Source: Echinometra lucunter
Taxonomy: Eukaryota > Echinodermata > Echinoidea > Camarodonta > Echinometridae
Reading direction: 5' to 3'
NCBI GenBank assembly: GCA_029962745.1
Contig: CM057171.1
Coordinates: forward strand, 18,846,034-18,910,033
Length of the DNA: 64,000 nucleotides
Positions 54,300 through 64,000 of the stretch are shown piece by piece. A model generated the notes under the pieces. The model worked only from the letters and a program-made list of their open reading frames with translations, did no database searches and was not told where the DNA came from. A program made the position numbers and the translations under genes. Every line of letters begins with the position of its first letter. Position 1 is the stretch's first letter.

Positions 54300-54974
54300 A
54301 TTCCATATAGTCATGACTGTGCACGGCATCTCAATGACTGAAATTCTCTCGATCTGCGTTCGTAAGTTGCTGCCATGACTGGCAAGCCTCTGGCAAGAAT
54401 TTGAGTTGTCAGCTAAGAGAAAAAACATGTCTGGGCATTTTCATGGAATTGGTTAAGTGTAAACAGGTCTATTGATGTTGTATGCCAACTATATACCTCT
54501 ACAAAGACATGATAGATTTCCAGCATATATATAGTTTACAACAATATTGCCATATAATGTATACTCTTTCAGCCGTAACATCCGTGCTGGGAATATTTTG
54601 ATTTTATGCAGGTATATCGATTTTCATAATCCCTAGGTTTATTTCGCCGATTTCACACGTTCATGGGCTGTACAGCAGTATCTATTTCATTTATTGACGG
54701 TGCCCGATTCTACGTTATCATGAGCTCTATAAGTTCTCTGCCCCCCTTTGCTTTCCCTAATTTCTGTATATTTGCTTGAAAATTAAATTTGTTTGTTTTG
54801 TTTGATTTTGTAAGATCATCTGGTAATACTGTGTTTTTAGTTATCTAATGAAAGAGGCAAATGAAAAAGTATCTACTTCAATTCCTTTCTATAATCATTT
54901 CCCTGTTTAAAGTCACCGGCCTTTGACTGTTATTGTTGAATTAGCCCTAATTCTGTGTTTAGGAATCCTATCTT

Positions 54975-55011
<37 letters not shown>

Positions 55012-57655
55012 TCTCTCTTTCTCTTTCTCTTTCTCTATCTATCTCTCGATTCTTTACTTTCTCTTTCCCTGTCACCGGGGGCGACGGATCGTTTTTTTTT
55101 TTTTTTTTTTTTTTTTTAAAGCAAGGGGTAGCAACTACAAGACTTGCTTGAAGCGACTGAATTACTCTTACAGATGACATTTCTTTACCATTTCCCTACA
55201 TCAGTATGTTAGCATCCACTTGTATGACAAGCCTATTATTAAAATTTGGTAAAAAGGGCTTTCAATATTCCGTATAATCATCTCATTGCGAGTGGCTAAT
55301 GGATTGCTATGCCGAAAAGAAACTGAGGAAACGACTAAGTAGAGAGTTACACTCAGTAGTTACCTGATGTATTTATCCATGTATTATACATAGATATAAT
55401 GTACGTTTATTGTGTATTCTATAGACACAAACGAAACTCCTTTGTGCATATATACGTGTAGTTTCGTTTGAATTTGAGAATTACTATAGTTATGCACTTC
55501 CTGATATCATTCAGTAGAAAATGTCACTGATTACGACTCAAGTGTACATAGAAAGGGATTTTTCATTGTAAGAGCACGTTGATTTCGGAGGGAAAATGTG
55601 GGGCAACTATTACAACGACCCCCTGGTTCTGTCACCGTTGTGCCTCATTTTTCTTTCGCTTTGTTTCTTCAGGGTTGAAAACACTTTGAATATGATTCGT
55701 CTTTCCTTTGTTGGAAATGTTGATTCAGTTCAGGAACAGACATCGCGGCTATAAATAGTTCCGCTTGGAGACAGAAGAAAAGAAAAGTGACGCTATAACA
55801 ATATTTCCCCCAACATGTTTTCAAGAACAAAACGTGTAAAATCCCCGCACGACCTATGATATTGCGCACGATGCATACGTCACCATCAAAACATGCTCGG
55901 TGAAAATATTGCCGCACTGCCAATTTGTTTCGGGACATGATGAGTATCATGTTTAATACCACTGGTATCAATGTTCGCACGCCGCATATCAAAATTACAC
56001 GGTCATTGCTAAGTGAGTGTGTCTTAGTTACAGTGTATGACTGCTACGCTGAAAGACGTATTTATTGCGGTGCATTGTGAGAGCAACATTTAAATACTTC
56101 GAGGTAATATTGAGAGAGCGAACTACAATATCCCGCTCTGTGCGTGAATAAATGTTTTCGAATTCATTTTAGAGAAGGAAATATTTTATTTATTTTCGCC
56201 GGATTCATCCACTTGGAATATTTCGACGAGATTGAGTAGGTAAGTTTCATTTTATTATTATTATTATCATCATTTTTTTTTTGTGTGTGTATCGATAATT
56301 GTTCTGTATCATTTTAGATATATTATTAATTAACATATTTTCAGGCTTGTCGTATTTCTGGAGTTTGAAAGTGGCAATTCATTTTATTGTTGCCTCAAAA
56401 AATTCTTACAGATTAAAGAAAAAGATATGAGTGTGATTTTGTCAAAACCAAGTGATTGGCATGTCATTCCCTGTGCATTAAAATCAATTAGAACAGAAAA
56501 ATTATTCATATAAAATCAAAGTATACGTGATTCGATTGAAAAATGTAAATTACGTTCATTCATCTGAATAGGTATACAAATCGCAAGGCACCTGCAAAAC
56601 TGTGAGTGCAATTACCGTATCATTATGTTTTACTTTCGCGTTAATGATTAATCTGGTATTATTGAAACAACGGTCTCACTCTCGCATCTCTGATTTAAAG
56701 ATAAGGTTGAATCCTGGTTCTTAAATTGCATTGTGGCTGTGAGTGAGCAGGGATGTGGGCTGCATGGCCACGGGGAGTTTAGGGGAGGTTTTCCCTCAAA
56801 GGCTCAAAGGGTGGGGGGGGGGGGGGGGGGGATGGGCCTTTCTGTGGTCTGAAGCCGGGGCTGGCTTAAACTAGGGTAAGTGAGCCAATCAAATCACCCC
56901 CCTCCCCAACAGAACTTTGGTCCGATTTCGCCCTTGGTTGTGAGAGAATCCGAGAAACTCACAGAAACTGGTTGATGATTCATTCAGTTGGGCCTATAGA
57001 ATATCGGCAGTTTATACTGAACAGTCTATTAATGGCACTACACGCACAAGTTCCGAGAATGTTTGGTCCAAACACTGTTTATTTCTGCATAAAACCAGTC
57101 ACGAAGGGGACCAGGCGACTTGGGGGGGGGGGGGGAGGGGGGGGGGGGGGGAGGAGGGAGATAGGGTGGAAGGGCGCTGTTCTTATCAGGTCGATGAAAA
57201 TTAATGGAAGCTAGCAAAGCGTTTGAATGGGGGGAAGGGGGTATGGGAAGGGTTTTTTTTTATCATCTCTCTTTCGCGTTAGTTTTTGTTCTAACCTTTC
57301 CTTTGCTTTATCTCTCCTTTTCTTCTTCAATTAAGGTTCTTACTTTTCATTTGCCCACTTTCTGCCCAACATGCCCCGTACGCATATCTCCTGCATTTAC
57401 TAACATTGAAAATCTGGAAATTCCTACACGGTTCAAACTAGCGTATCGACAATTGTAAAAGCCCCCCCCCCCCCCTCCTTAAAAAAAAAAAATCCCTTCA
57501 TTTTTGTTGCCATTTTCTGCAACCGTTTTCGAAGAAAATTCTGTTATGACATTTTTTTTCACGTTTCTACGCTGCACTGAAATTAACTAACCATTCGTAG
57601 AAAATGATCTGACCCAAAGGATACCTCATGATATTTCGTTTTTTAGGGCCTACAG
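54300..57655. other. Intergenic DNA, one possible 5' UTR exon
   Basis: (TC)n lies at 54977-55048, a T-run at 55091-55118, and G-runs at 56812-56831 and 57121-57151. At 56240 the text gattgagtag|gtaagt is a strong donor with no open frame before it, which fits a non-coding first exon of a plus-strand gene, possibly the one at 62825. Nothing else recognised. Confidence 0.4.
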
Positions 57656-57905
57656 CGCATTATCACATGATGATAATATATTTCCAAACACTTTCGGATA
57701 AAATTTCCCCGGGTTTAGCTCCGGCAACCTGTGACAGCATTAAAGGAATAAATCCTACTGCGCATATCCACTTACAACACCTGGGGTCGAATGTCGCACG
57801 TGTATTAAAGTGTCTTGCCAAAGGGTATTATAGTGCTACAACAGGGATTCGAACCCCAAACCCTGTCGTTCACAGACCTGAGACGTATCCCGACTATATC
57901 TGACT
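57656..57905 (-). mobile_element. tRNA-derived SINE, minus strand
   Basis: On the minus strand box B ggttcgaatcc (plus 57845-57855) follows tctgtgaacgacagggtttg, then ctttggcaagacactttaat and ccaggtgttgtaagtggata. The head layout resembles the other SINEs. Box A is diverged and the tail is not clear. Confidence 0.68.
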
Positions 57906-58479
57906 CTGTCGCAACATTCCGTATGATATTCTAGTCATCAATAATCTGGTCTAGGGGAAACCCCGAAAAGTGTTTACATGTATTTTTTCGGGGAGGACAC
58001 GCTCGAACTCTAAATAATAAAGGTTTTTTTTTTCTTCTAAAAATGGCGACAGATATTAAGACAGATAGCTCTCTGGCTCATAGAAAAGAAAGAAAAGTGA
58101 AATCAGGAAATATTTCTTTTTTACACATTTCCTTCCACCCGTGCCAAGTGCTCTTTCGTTTCAAATTAGCTTTAACAAGTTGGCAGTAATTTGTCGGTTA
58201 AATGAATGAAATTTAAAAAAAAAAAGATCGAAATCGTTTAAGGAAGTTTGTTATTTAAGTACACAGTACTTCCGTCTGTTTTGGAGTTTAAACCATGCAT
58301 AAAAAAAACACTCGTAATATTTACTTTAAAATTGGCTACTAAAGTTAATTTCATATTTGCTAAAGATAATGTTTTCAAAGACAGTAATGTTGATAACAAT
58401 GCTGGATATTTTATAGCCTCAAATCCGCTACACAAGGCTATCCAATGTCCCCAGGCCTGATAATAGGCTACCGTCCGAT
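57906..58479. other. Spacer, no feature seen
   Basis: AT-rich; no element ends and no supported frame. Confidence 0.45.
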
Positions 58480-58640
58480 TCCGTTGCATTCAAGGAATTT
58501 CTTGTTACTGTTCCCCATTTGACACCCGGGTGGAGAGTGGCTAATGTAGATTAATGGCTTGAGAATATAAAAAAAAAAAACACACACACAAAAAAACACG
58601 GGTGCCTTACCGAGGTGCGAACCCTCTACGTTTGCATTTT
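58480..58640 (-). mobile_element. SINE fragment, minus strand
   Basis: The minus strand contains attaatctacattagccact and ctccacccgggtgt, matching the body of the SINE at 12000. A diverged box B (ggttcgcacct, plus 58613-58623) precedes it, with an A/C-rich tract between them. Confidence 0.72.
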
Positions 58641-59536
58641 GATCTGTCCTTAATCTATTTATGCCAGTTTGGAAAGATATGATGGGGAAAAAAATCCTTG
58701 GTGCTGGGTAAAGGATCATTGGTCGTATAGAGCCCTCAAATTCGAAGATCTGACGGGAAATAGCTCCAAACATGTTGACCAAATTTTAACGCCGTAAGTA
58801 GTAGTCCTACATTCAAAGGGTGACTTTCAAGAAGACCGAATATCACTTTCTTTTGACTCCAAAATCGTACACGCATTAAGTTTTATGTATACTATATGAC
58901 TATCGGCTCTCCGTGATATTAGCTTCTAGTAGTATGGCCATTTTTTTTTTTTTTTTCATTTTAGATTCAGGTCCAAAATCATTTATTCTACAGATCCGGG
59001 ATTGACAGCACATAAAAGAGAAGAAACCAAAAGATCACTCAGTTAACCACAACATTCTCATGATAGATTACACGTCAATTCTAATAAAATTAGGTAGTTG
59101 TTGACAAAAGAATTAATTATCATGCTGTCATTCTCAACACAATCTATTTTCAACATGTTCGAAGGGCACAAGCAAGTATCAGTCGCATATTATTTCGTAA
59201 CTTAATCCATTTATTTGTAGTATAACGAAAACAGATATCTTATAACTATTTATTGCTTTCATGTTTTTTTCGGAAGCTAATTCAAGGTCGAAAACTACTA
59301 TAAGAATACCTGAGCCAATCTCAATACCTGAGCCAATTTGCCACGTCTTTCGGATGGTGCCGGTAAGGTCCGTCCCAGACGTAAATAATCATATTTTGAT
59401 TGATACACGTCTGTAAAAACAAAATTCAACAACAACCACAATCTCTCTTAAAATCATTTTAGACTACTTTGAAGAAATGTAAAATGATTCATTTTATGAT
59501 ACAGAAAACTTTCATCGATTGGGGGTAATCATACAG
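58641..59536. other. Spacer, no gene
   Basis: A short direct repeat of tacctgagccaat occurs around 59307-59338; otherwise featureless. Confidence 0.45.
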
Positions 59537-59716
59537 CAGTATAGTTTAAGCTTCTACCAACCTTCAATTTTTGTAGGCAAGCTTTCGTCTACTCCAGGAC
59601 CTGTGGACTTTCTCAAGCCAAGTGATCAGTCACACTGTTTCTTCAGCCACTCCTGTGAAACAGTAGTGGACGAAAGCTTGCCTACAAAAAAAGGCTCGTA
59701 GAAGCTTAAACTACTG
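59537..59716. mobile_element. 180-bp hairpin MITE with ~50-bp arms
   Basis: The left arm cagtatagtttaagcttcta, then tgtaggcaagctttcgtc, pairs with the right arm gacgaaagcttgcctaca and gaagcttaaactactg. The 70-bp loop has its own short palindromes. No sequence link to the other hairpins here. Confidence 0.8.
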
Positions 59717-61700
59717 TTGTAATTCATTTTATGTTCATATGATATTTTGATAAGATCTGAATTGAGCTGATTACCGAAAGTACTATGAGGTATTTTTAAA
59801 AAAAAATCCGTTCCCTAGAAGGTTGATAAATATCGCTTTCATTATCCAGATCCTTATTAATTATTGAAATAATTTTCACAGTATAAATGATTGCCGCCCC
59901 CCCCCCCATAATAAGGGAAAATGTGCTCAATACGTAACCCAACATTCCGAAAGAAAAATCCCTCTTAATAGAGTATTTGACGTAATTCGAAATTATCGTA
60001 TCATTCATATCATACACTCTCAAATGTCAGAGGAAGTTGGCAACTTTTTGGAAACAAAATTATTATTATTATTGTTTATATTAAAGTATTTGGTGTCACC
60101 TGGGCCTGGAAGGGGAAAAGCGAACTATATCACTGTGACCCCCGGGTCAAGATAATCTGTTAGCTTTATTAATGTAAAAATAAATTTTGCTTAACAACCA
60201 GCATACACTTATTCTTTGCACTACACACGCAGACATGTGAAAGGAAAAATGCCTTTGCAATGTGTTTTTTTTTCAAGTGGGATAATTTATATTTATATGA
60301 TTTATATGTCATATTATACTTCAAACTTATGTTTGTTTTTGTTTCGTTTTTGTTCTTTGAATTAAAAATTATGTTAATTAAGAAGGCATGAAAGTGAAGG
60401 TTTTAAAAGTACTTTTCATTGTATCGATAAAAATATAAACCCCTTCTCAGCCTTCATTTAGTTACAGCTCGCTTTTAGGATTTCACGCAAGGATTCAATT
60501 TCACGGCACATGCGATGAATTCAACTCCCTATAAGCTGTCCTATTCTTAGAATTGAATATATTTCAGAAACCTTTTTTTTTCTTTATACTGTATTTCAGA
60601 AGTTGATACTGATATTGCATTTGGCCGACGGACTCAAATTAGTTCTCAGATAACGTTGTGGGTTTTAAGGCTCGTGTAGCATTACAGACTTGTAATCCTA
60701 TGTAATGTCACTAAAAAACACACGTACCGCAATTAGTATTTACAACAAGCCAGTCCATTCCCGCAAATTGGCAACGCATCGCTCTCCTGAACAAAATTGA
60801 ATTATTTGATATATTTGACACTGTTTGAAGAATTAATTGATATATCAATTTATGGAATGTTAAACTTAAAATACAATCTAAAACTTAGTGTACATCTTTA
60901 TTAATAAGATCAAACGGTGTACTTTTCTTGATTTTTATCGCTTTTCATTAAGTTTCATCTTATGTTCTAGATAAAGAAACTTTATTATATCTTTTTGTAA
61001 TTAGTTAGCATTTTTCTTTATCCTTGTTATTTGGAAAGTAATTATACTTTCTGCCCTTAAATTCTTTGGATAAAAAGGACATTACTGAAGATGAAAGATA
61101 TTCAAATTCGCGTTTATCCATTTCCAACAGAAAGAACTAGTGTATAATGAACAGACAAAACGGTTTAACCATCTCCCCTTTTGGGGTTATAAAACACCTG
61201 AATAGATTGATCATATTATTCTTATAAATTCTGAATACAAGTAATTATTAGAGATAATTATCCGACCGGCACTGAAATGAAAAAAATCTTATGTCTAAAC
61301 AAGACCCTTTTCAACAAAATATATTCACATATATTTGAAATTTGATGAATATCATCGAAGACAAGCCCGAGTCATTTAAAAATTATTTAATCCAGATGGA
61401 ATGGCTAAATACAGCTGGCTAAGGAGATATTTAAGCGTGATAATAAATGCCAAACTGATAGAAAGATTCTGATTAAGGCATTGCCAACCATGTTTTAAAA
61501 GCGTCACATTTTTGTTTTCCATCGATTTAAAAAAAAAAAGAGTTGACAATTTTTGAAGATGCAGTGGGAAAACGATCAGACGTCGTATGAACCACTTTCG
61601 TTTTTGCTTTTAGTCACTAGTTTGTTGTAGGAAATATGGTGGGTCAGTGGTCTCTTTGTCCTTACACTGACCTATAGCATATGACTATTAACCCCTCTAT
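59717..61700. other. AT-rich intergenic DNA
   Basis: No gene or repeat element recognised over 2 kb apart from a C-run at 59886 and an (ATT)n patch at 60060. Confidence 0.5.
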
Positions 61701-62187
61701 CTCTCTCAGTGCGTCTTCTCTACTTTAATTCATTGTCCTCTCTTTTTTCTCTATCTCCCCGATCTCTCTATCTATCTTTCCATCTCAGTATCTCACTATT
61801 TTGCTCTTTTGCTGCCTTTTGCCCCGTTCACACTCTCACTCTTTATCATAACACAACCCCTTCTCTCTCTCTCTCTCTTTCTATCTCTCTCTGCCTCTCT
61901 CTCTCTCTTTCTATCTCTCTGTCTCTCTCACACACGCACACACTCACTTGCAACCTAGCTTTTCCGCCTCGCTTGTGATCCGGATTGGGGTGGGGTGGGG
62001 TGGGGGGGGGGACTTTGTATTATTCTAGTGATATCTCAATAATCCCTTCTCAATTAACTCCTACCCCCCCCCCTTTCTCCCTCTCACTCTCTCTCTTTCC
62101 CCAAATCTTCTTCCTTTTTTATTCCCTTCACAATTTTACATCTTCTCAGCCACTCTTTCTTTACTTCCAGGCACTCTCTTCTCCTCT

Positions 62188-62226
<39 letters not shown>

Positions 62227-62252
62227 ATATATATATATATATATATATATAT
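61701..62252. repeat. (TC)n tracts ending in (AT)n
   Basis: TC repeats with CA interruptions fill most of 61700-62225, including a G-run at 61989-62011; (AT)n fills 62227-62252. Confidence 0.88.
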
Positions 62253-62759
62253 GACATGAGTTCATCAGTTAAAGAAAGTGAAATTGTTATATCATACTTG
62301 GCGTATTAGAATCTGATACTTCTAAATCACTTAGTATTTTAAGAGTTGTTTATTTCTTTCTTTGTTTTCTTTTCTGTAAACCGAAAGAAAATAGGCATGT
62401 TCCCACCTACATGCAGTCAAAGTGTGAATTAAACTTGACTCTCATATAAAATATGTTTTTCGTGTATGCTCATTTAACAGTGTTTTGTTCTATTCTTTCT
62501 CTGTTTCTCTTTCTCTATTACACGTCACGCATTTCTGCAATGTACACACACACACACTCAGACATTCCTTTTACACACACAAGTGGATGTTGCATAAACG
62601 CCATTTGAGGGAGGCTGCATGTGACTGCACCGAGTCAAAAATATAATATTAACTGCGATAGCAATAATAGCCTGCACTGCGAGTATTCCATCGTATACCT
62701 CGCTATTCCAGCGAAGTGGATTGCATCCAGAGGAAGGGGTAGGGAAGACGAGAAGAAGA

Positions 62760-62767
62760 TTACGTCA
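62760..62767. promoter_or_regulatory. CRE/ATF-like site ttacgtca upstream of the gene at 62825
   Basis: One match to the half-palindromic CRE variant TTACGTCA, 58 bases before the ATG. A single 8-bp match can occur by chance. Confidence 0.25.
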
Positions 62768-62824
62768 TCACTCGCATCATCACCAATTTTTTTTTCTTTC
62801 TTGTAATCGCGAGCAAGCTTCTGC

Positions 62825-63215
62825 ATGAAGATGACTCGCAGTGATGTAGCATACCAAGCCGTTGGCAAAGGAGGGGAAGACAGCGGAGGAAGCGGTGAAG
62901 ATAAAACGGAGCTTGAACAGCCGCAGCAGAACCAAAACAACCATCATCATAACAACGAGAAAGAGGAGCTGCAACAGCCTCCGTCGAAGCGGAGAGCGAA
63001 ACGGCGTGTGGACGCCGATGACGACGTGATCAAGGAGGAAGAGGAAGGCGACGATGAGCTCGATTCGAACAATAACGACCCGCCATCGCCCACGTCTTCG
63101 AAAGGTAGAGGGAGTGTGTTCCGAAGGACCATGTCGTTTTTAGCCACCTTACCTAGGAAGCTGTATAGCTACGTACGCGAGGTTTTCTACTCGCCTCAGC
63201 AACGGTGGACAAGGG
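62825..63215 (+). CDS. First coding exon of a second plus-strand gene, product unknown
   Basis: The ATG at 62825 follows an in-frame stop (taa, 62804-62806) and opens 130 codons ending at acaagg|ggtaag-type text, with donor gtaagt at 63216 and phase 1. The N-terminal half is acidic and low in complexity (gly-, ser- and gln/his-rich, with HHHNN). A cluster SKRRAKRRVD looks like a nuclear localisation signal. An acidic run (KEEEEGDDE) follows, then a conserved-looking amphipathic segment FRRTMSFLATLPRKLYSYVR. GC content is clearly higher than around it. I do not recognise the family; a nuclear or inner-nuclear-membrane protein is a guess. The remaining exons lie beyond the window or unrecognised after 63216. 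An acceptor-like T-run before 62814 would allow an upstream non-coding exon. Confidence 0.7.
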
Positions 63216-63706
63216 GTAAGTAATAATGGAAAAAAATCTCAAGACTCAAGAATTATATATGTATATAATATTGATAAATATGTAACGATAAAGTAGGTTG
63301 CCAACCACCAAGACAGGTCTGACTCTATGGAAACCAAAACACAACAGTGAGATGATGACATGTCAAGCGGAATTCCTCGTTGTATTGAATAATTGTTTTG
63401 AATTCGTGCAGCAATTCGAAGTGCAGCTCTAGGATTGCAAATATCATCAAAATATTTTCATGTCACCATCTCGCTATGCACTTTATTTTCTGAGATATAG
63501 GCTCACATTCAGTCGTATGTGTTGCATACAATTCTGCTTTTTTAGTGGTATTATATGTGTATACAGCATAATATGATTTATGAAGCAATCGTTTTGATAA
63601 CAAAGTAAATTTTGATTGTTTGTTTTTGTTTTGATTTTTGTGAATACTACTCGTGCTCAATGCTTTCACATGTTTGGGTTTTTAAAGCCCTAGATAATGG
63701 TGCTAT
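63216..63706. other. Intron 1 of the second gene
   Basis: AT-rich; no exon recognised. Confidence 0.45.
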
Positions 63707-63961
63707 CACTATGAACATGGCGGACAAAGAAAGCGGACAAAATAAACAACCTCTCATTCTACCCTTCACAATGGTTCTGATAGTCTTCACAACTATTATG
63801 TTTAATCATGTAGATCCAGGTGAATATGCATGTGACACCTGTTCCACATATTTAGACTAAAGCAGTGAAGGGATGTTCTTTTGACTACCAGAACCATTGT
63901 GAAGGGTAGAATGAGGGTTTGTTTATTTTGTCCGCTTTCTTTGTCCATCATGTTCATAGTG
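63707..63961. mobile_element. 255-bp MITE with ~90-bp inverted arms
   Basis: The left arm cactatgaacatggcggaca, then agcggacaaaataaaca and acccttcacaatggttctg, is matched by the right arm with a few mismatches. The 80-bp loop has no coding value. Arms this similar indicate a young copy. The target duplication is unclear. Confidence 0.82.
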
Positions 63962-64000
63962 TATGTGCTGTAAAAACTGATCTTCGTTGACATCACAAGT

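Overview
This is eukaryotic nuclear DNA from a repeat-rich animal genome with split genes. It is most likely a marine invertebrate deuterostome, and a sea urchin or other echinoderm is my best guess. That guess rests on tRNA-derived SINEs whose tails carry the gcgctatAnAA + (ATT)n ending I associate with sea-urchin SINEs, abundant hAT, mariner, Harbinger and TTAA-type MITEs, CR1/L2-like and Tx1/L1-like LINE remnants, and very many poly-C/poly-G and TC/GA tracts. All comparisons were made by eye; no database was searched.

Layout. 1-8545 is a Tx1/L1-type LINE split by a 6.0-kb inverted-repeat DNA transposon (1343-7351). That transposon itself hosts two members of one hAT family, a mariner-type MITE and a hairpin element. 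8560-9300 is a tandem array with GC-rich palindromes. 12.0-13.4 kb holds two SINEs, one interrupted by a MITE with a CCGG target duplication. 14.3-15.1 kb is a second LINE 3' end. 16.7-30.0 kb is a dense field of hairpin and inverted-repeat elements, with a U6 snRNA pseudogene at 20.2 kb. 31.3-34.2 kb holds a CR1/L2-like LINE (minus strand) in a local tandem duplication, and a long inverted repeat.

Genes. A multi-exon plus-strand gene can be assembled from 28058 to about 53414. Its exons are at 28058, 34939, 42927, 48020, 48526, 50506, 52112 and probably 53370. All splice sites are GT/AG and every reading-frame phase agrees. A second first exon at 41686, with its own ATG, joins exon 3 in the same phase, implying two promoters and two N termini. 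The product (about 574 or 533 residues) has a short coiled coil, a long disordered middle with two KEN sequences and three copies of a VMPS(V/I)A motif, a charged helix and a very basic C-terminal region. I do not recognise it. A second plus-strand gene starts at 62825; only its first coding exon (130 residues, acidic then basic) lies in the window.

The rest is introns, intergenic DNA, microsatellites and transposon debris. There is no CRISPR array, operon or prokaryotic gene. The most unusual structures are the paired 14-bp subterminal sites of the 6-kb transposon, a set of MITEs that share a core but have different ends, and the two-promoter coiled-coil gene.
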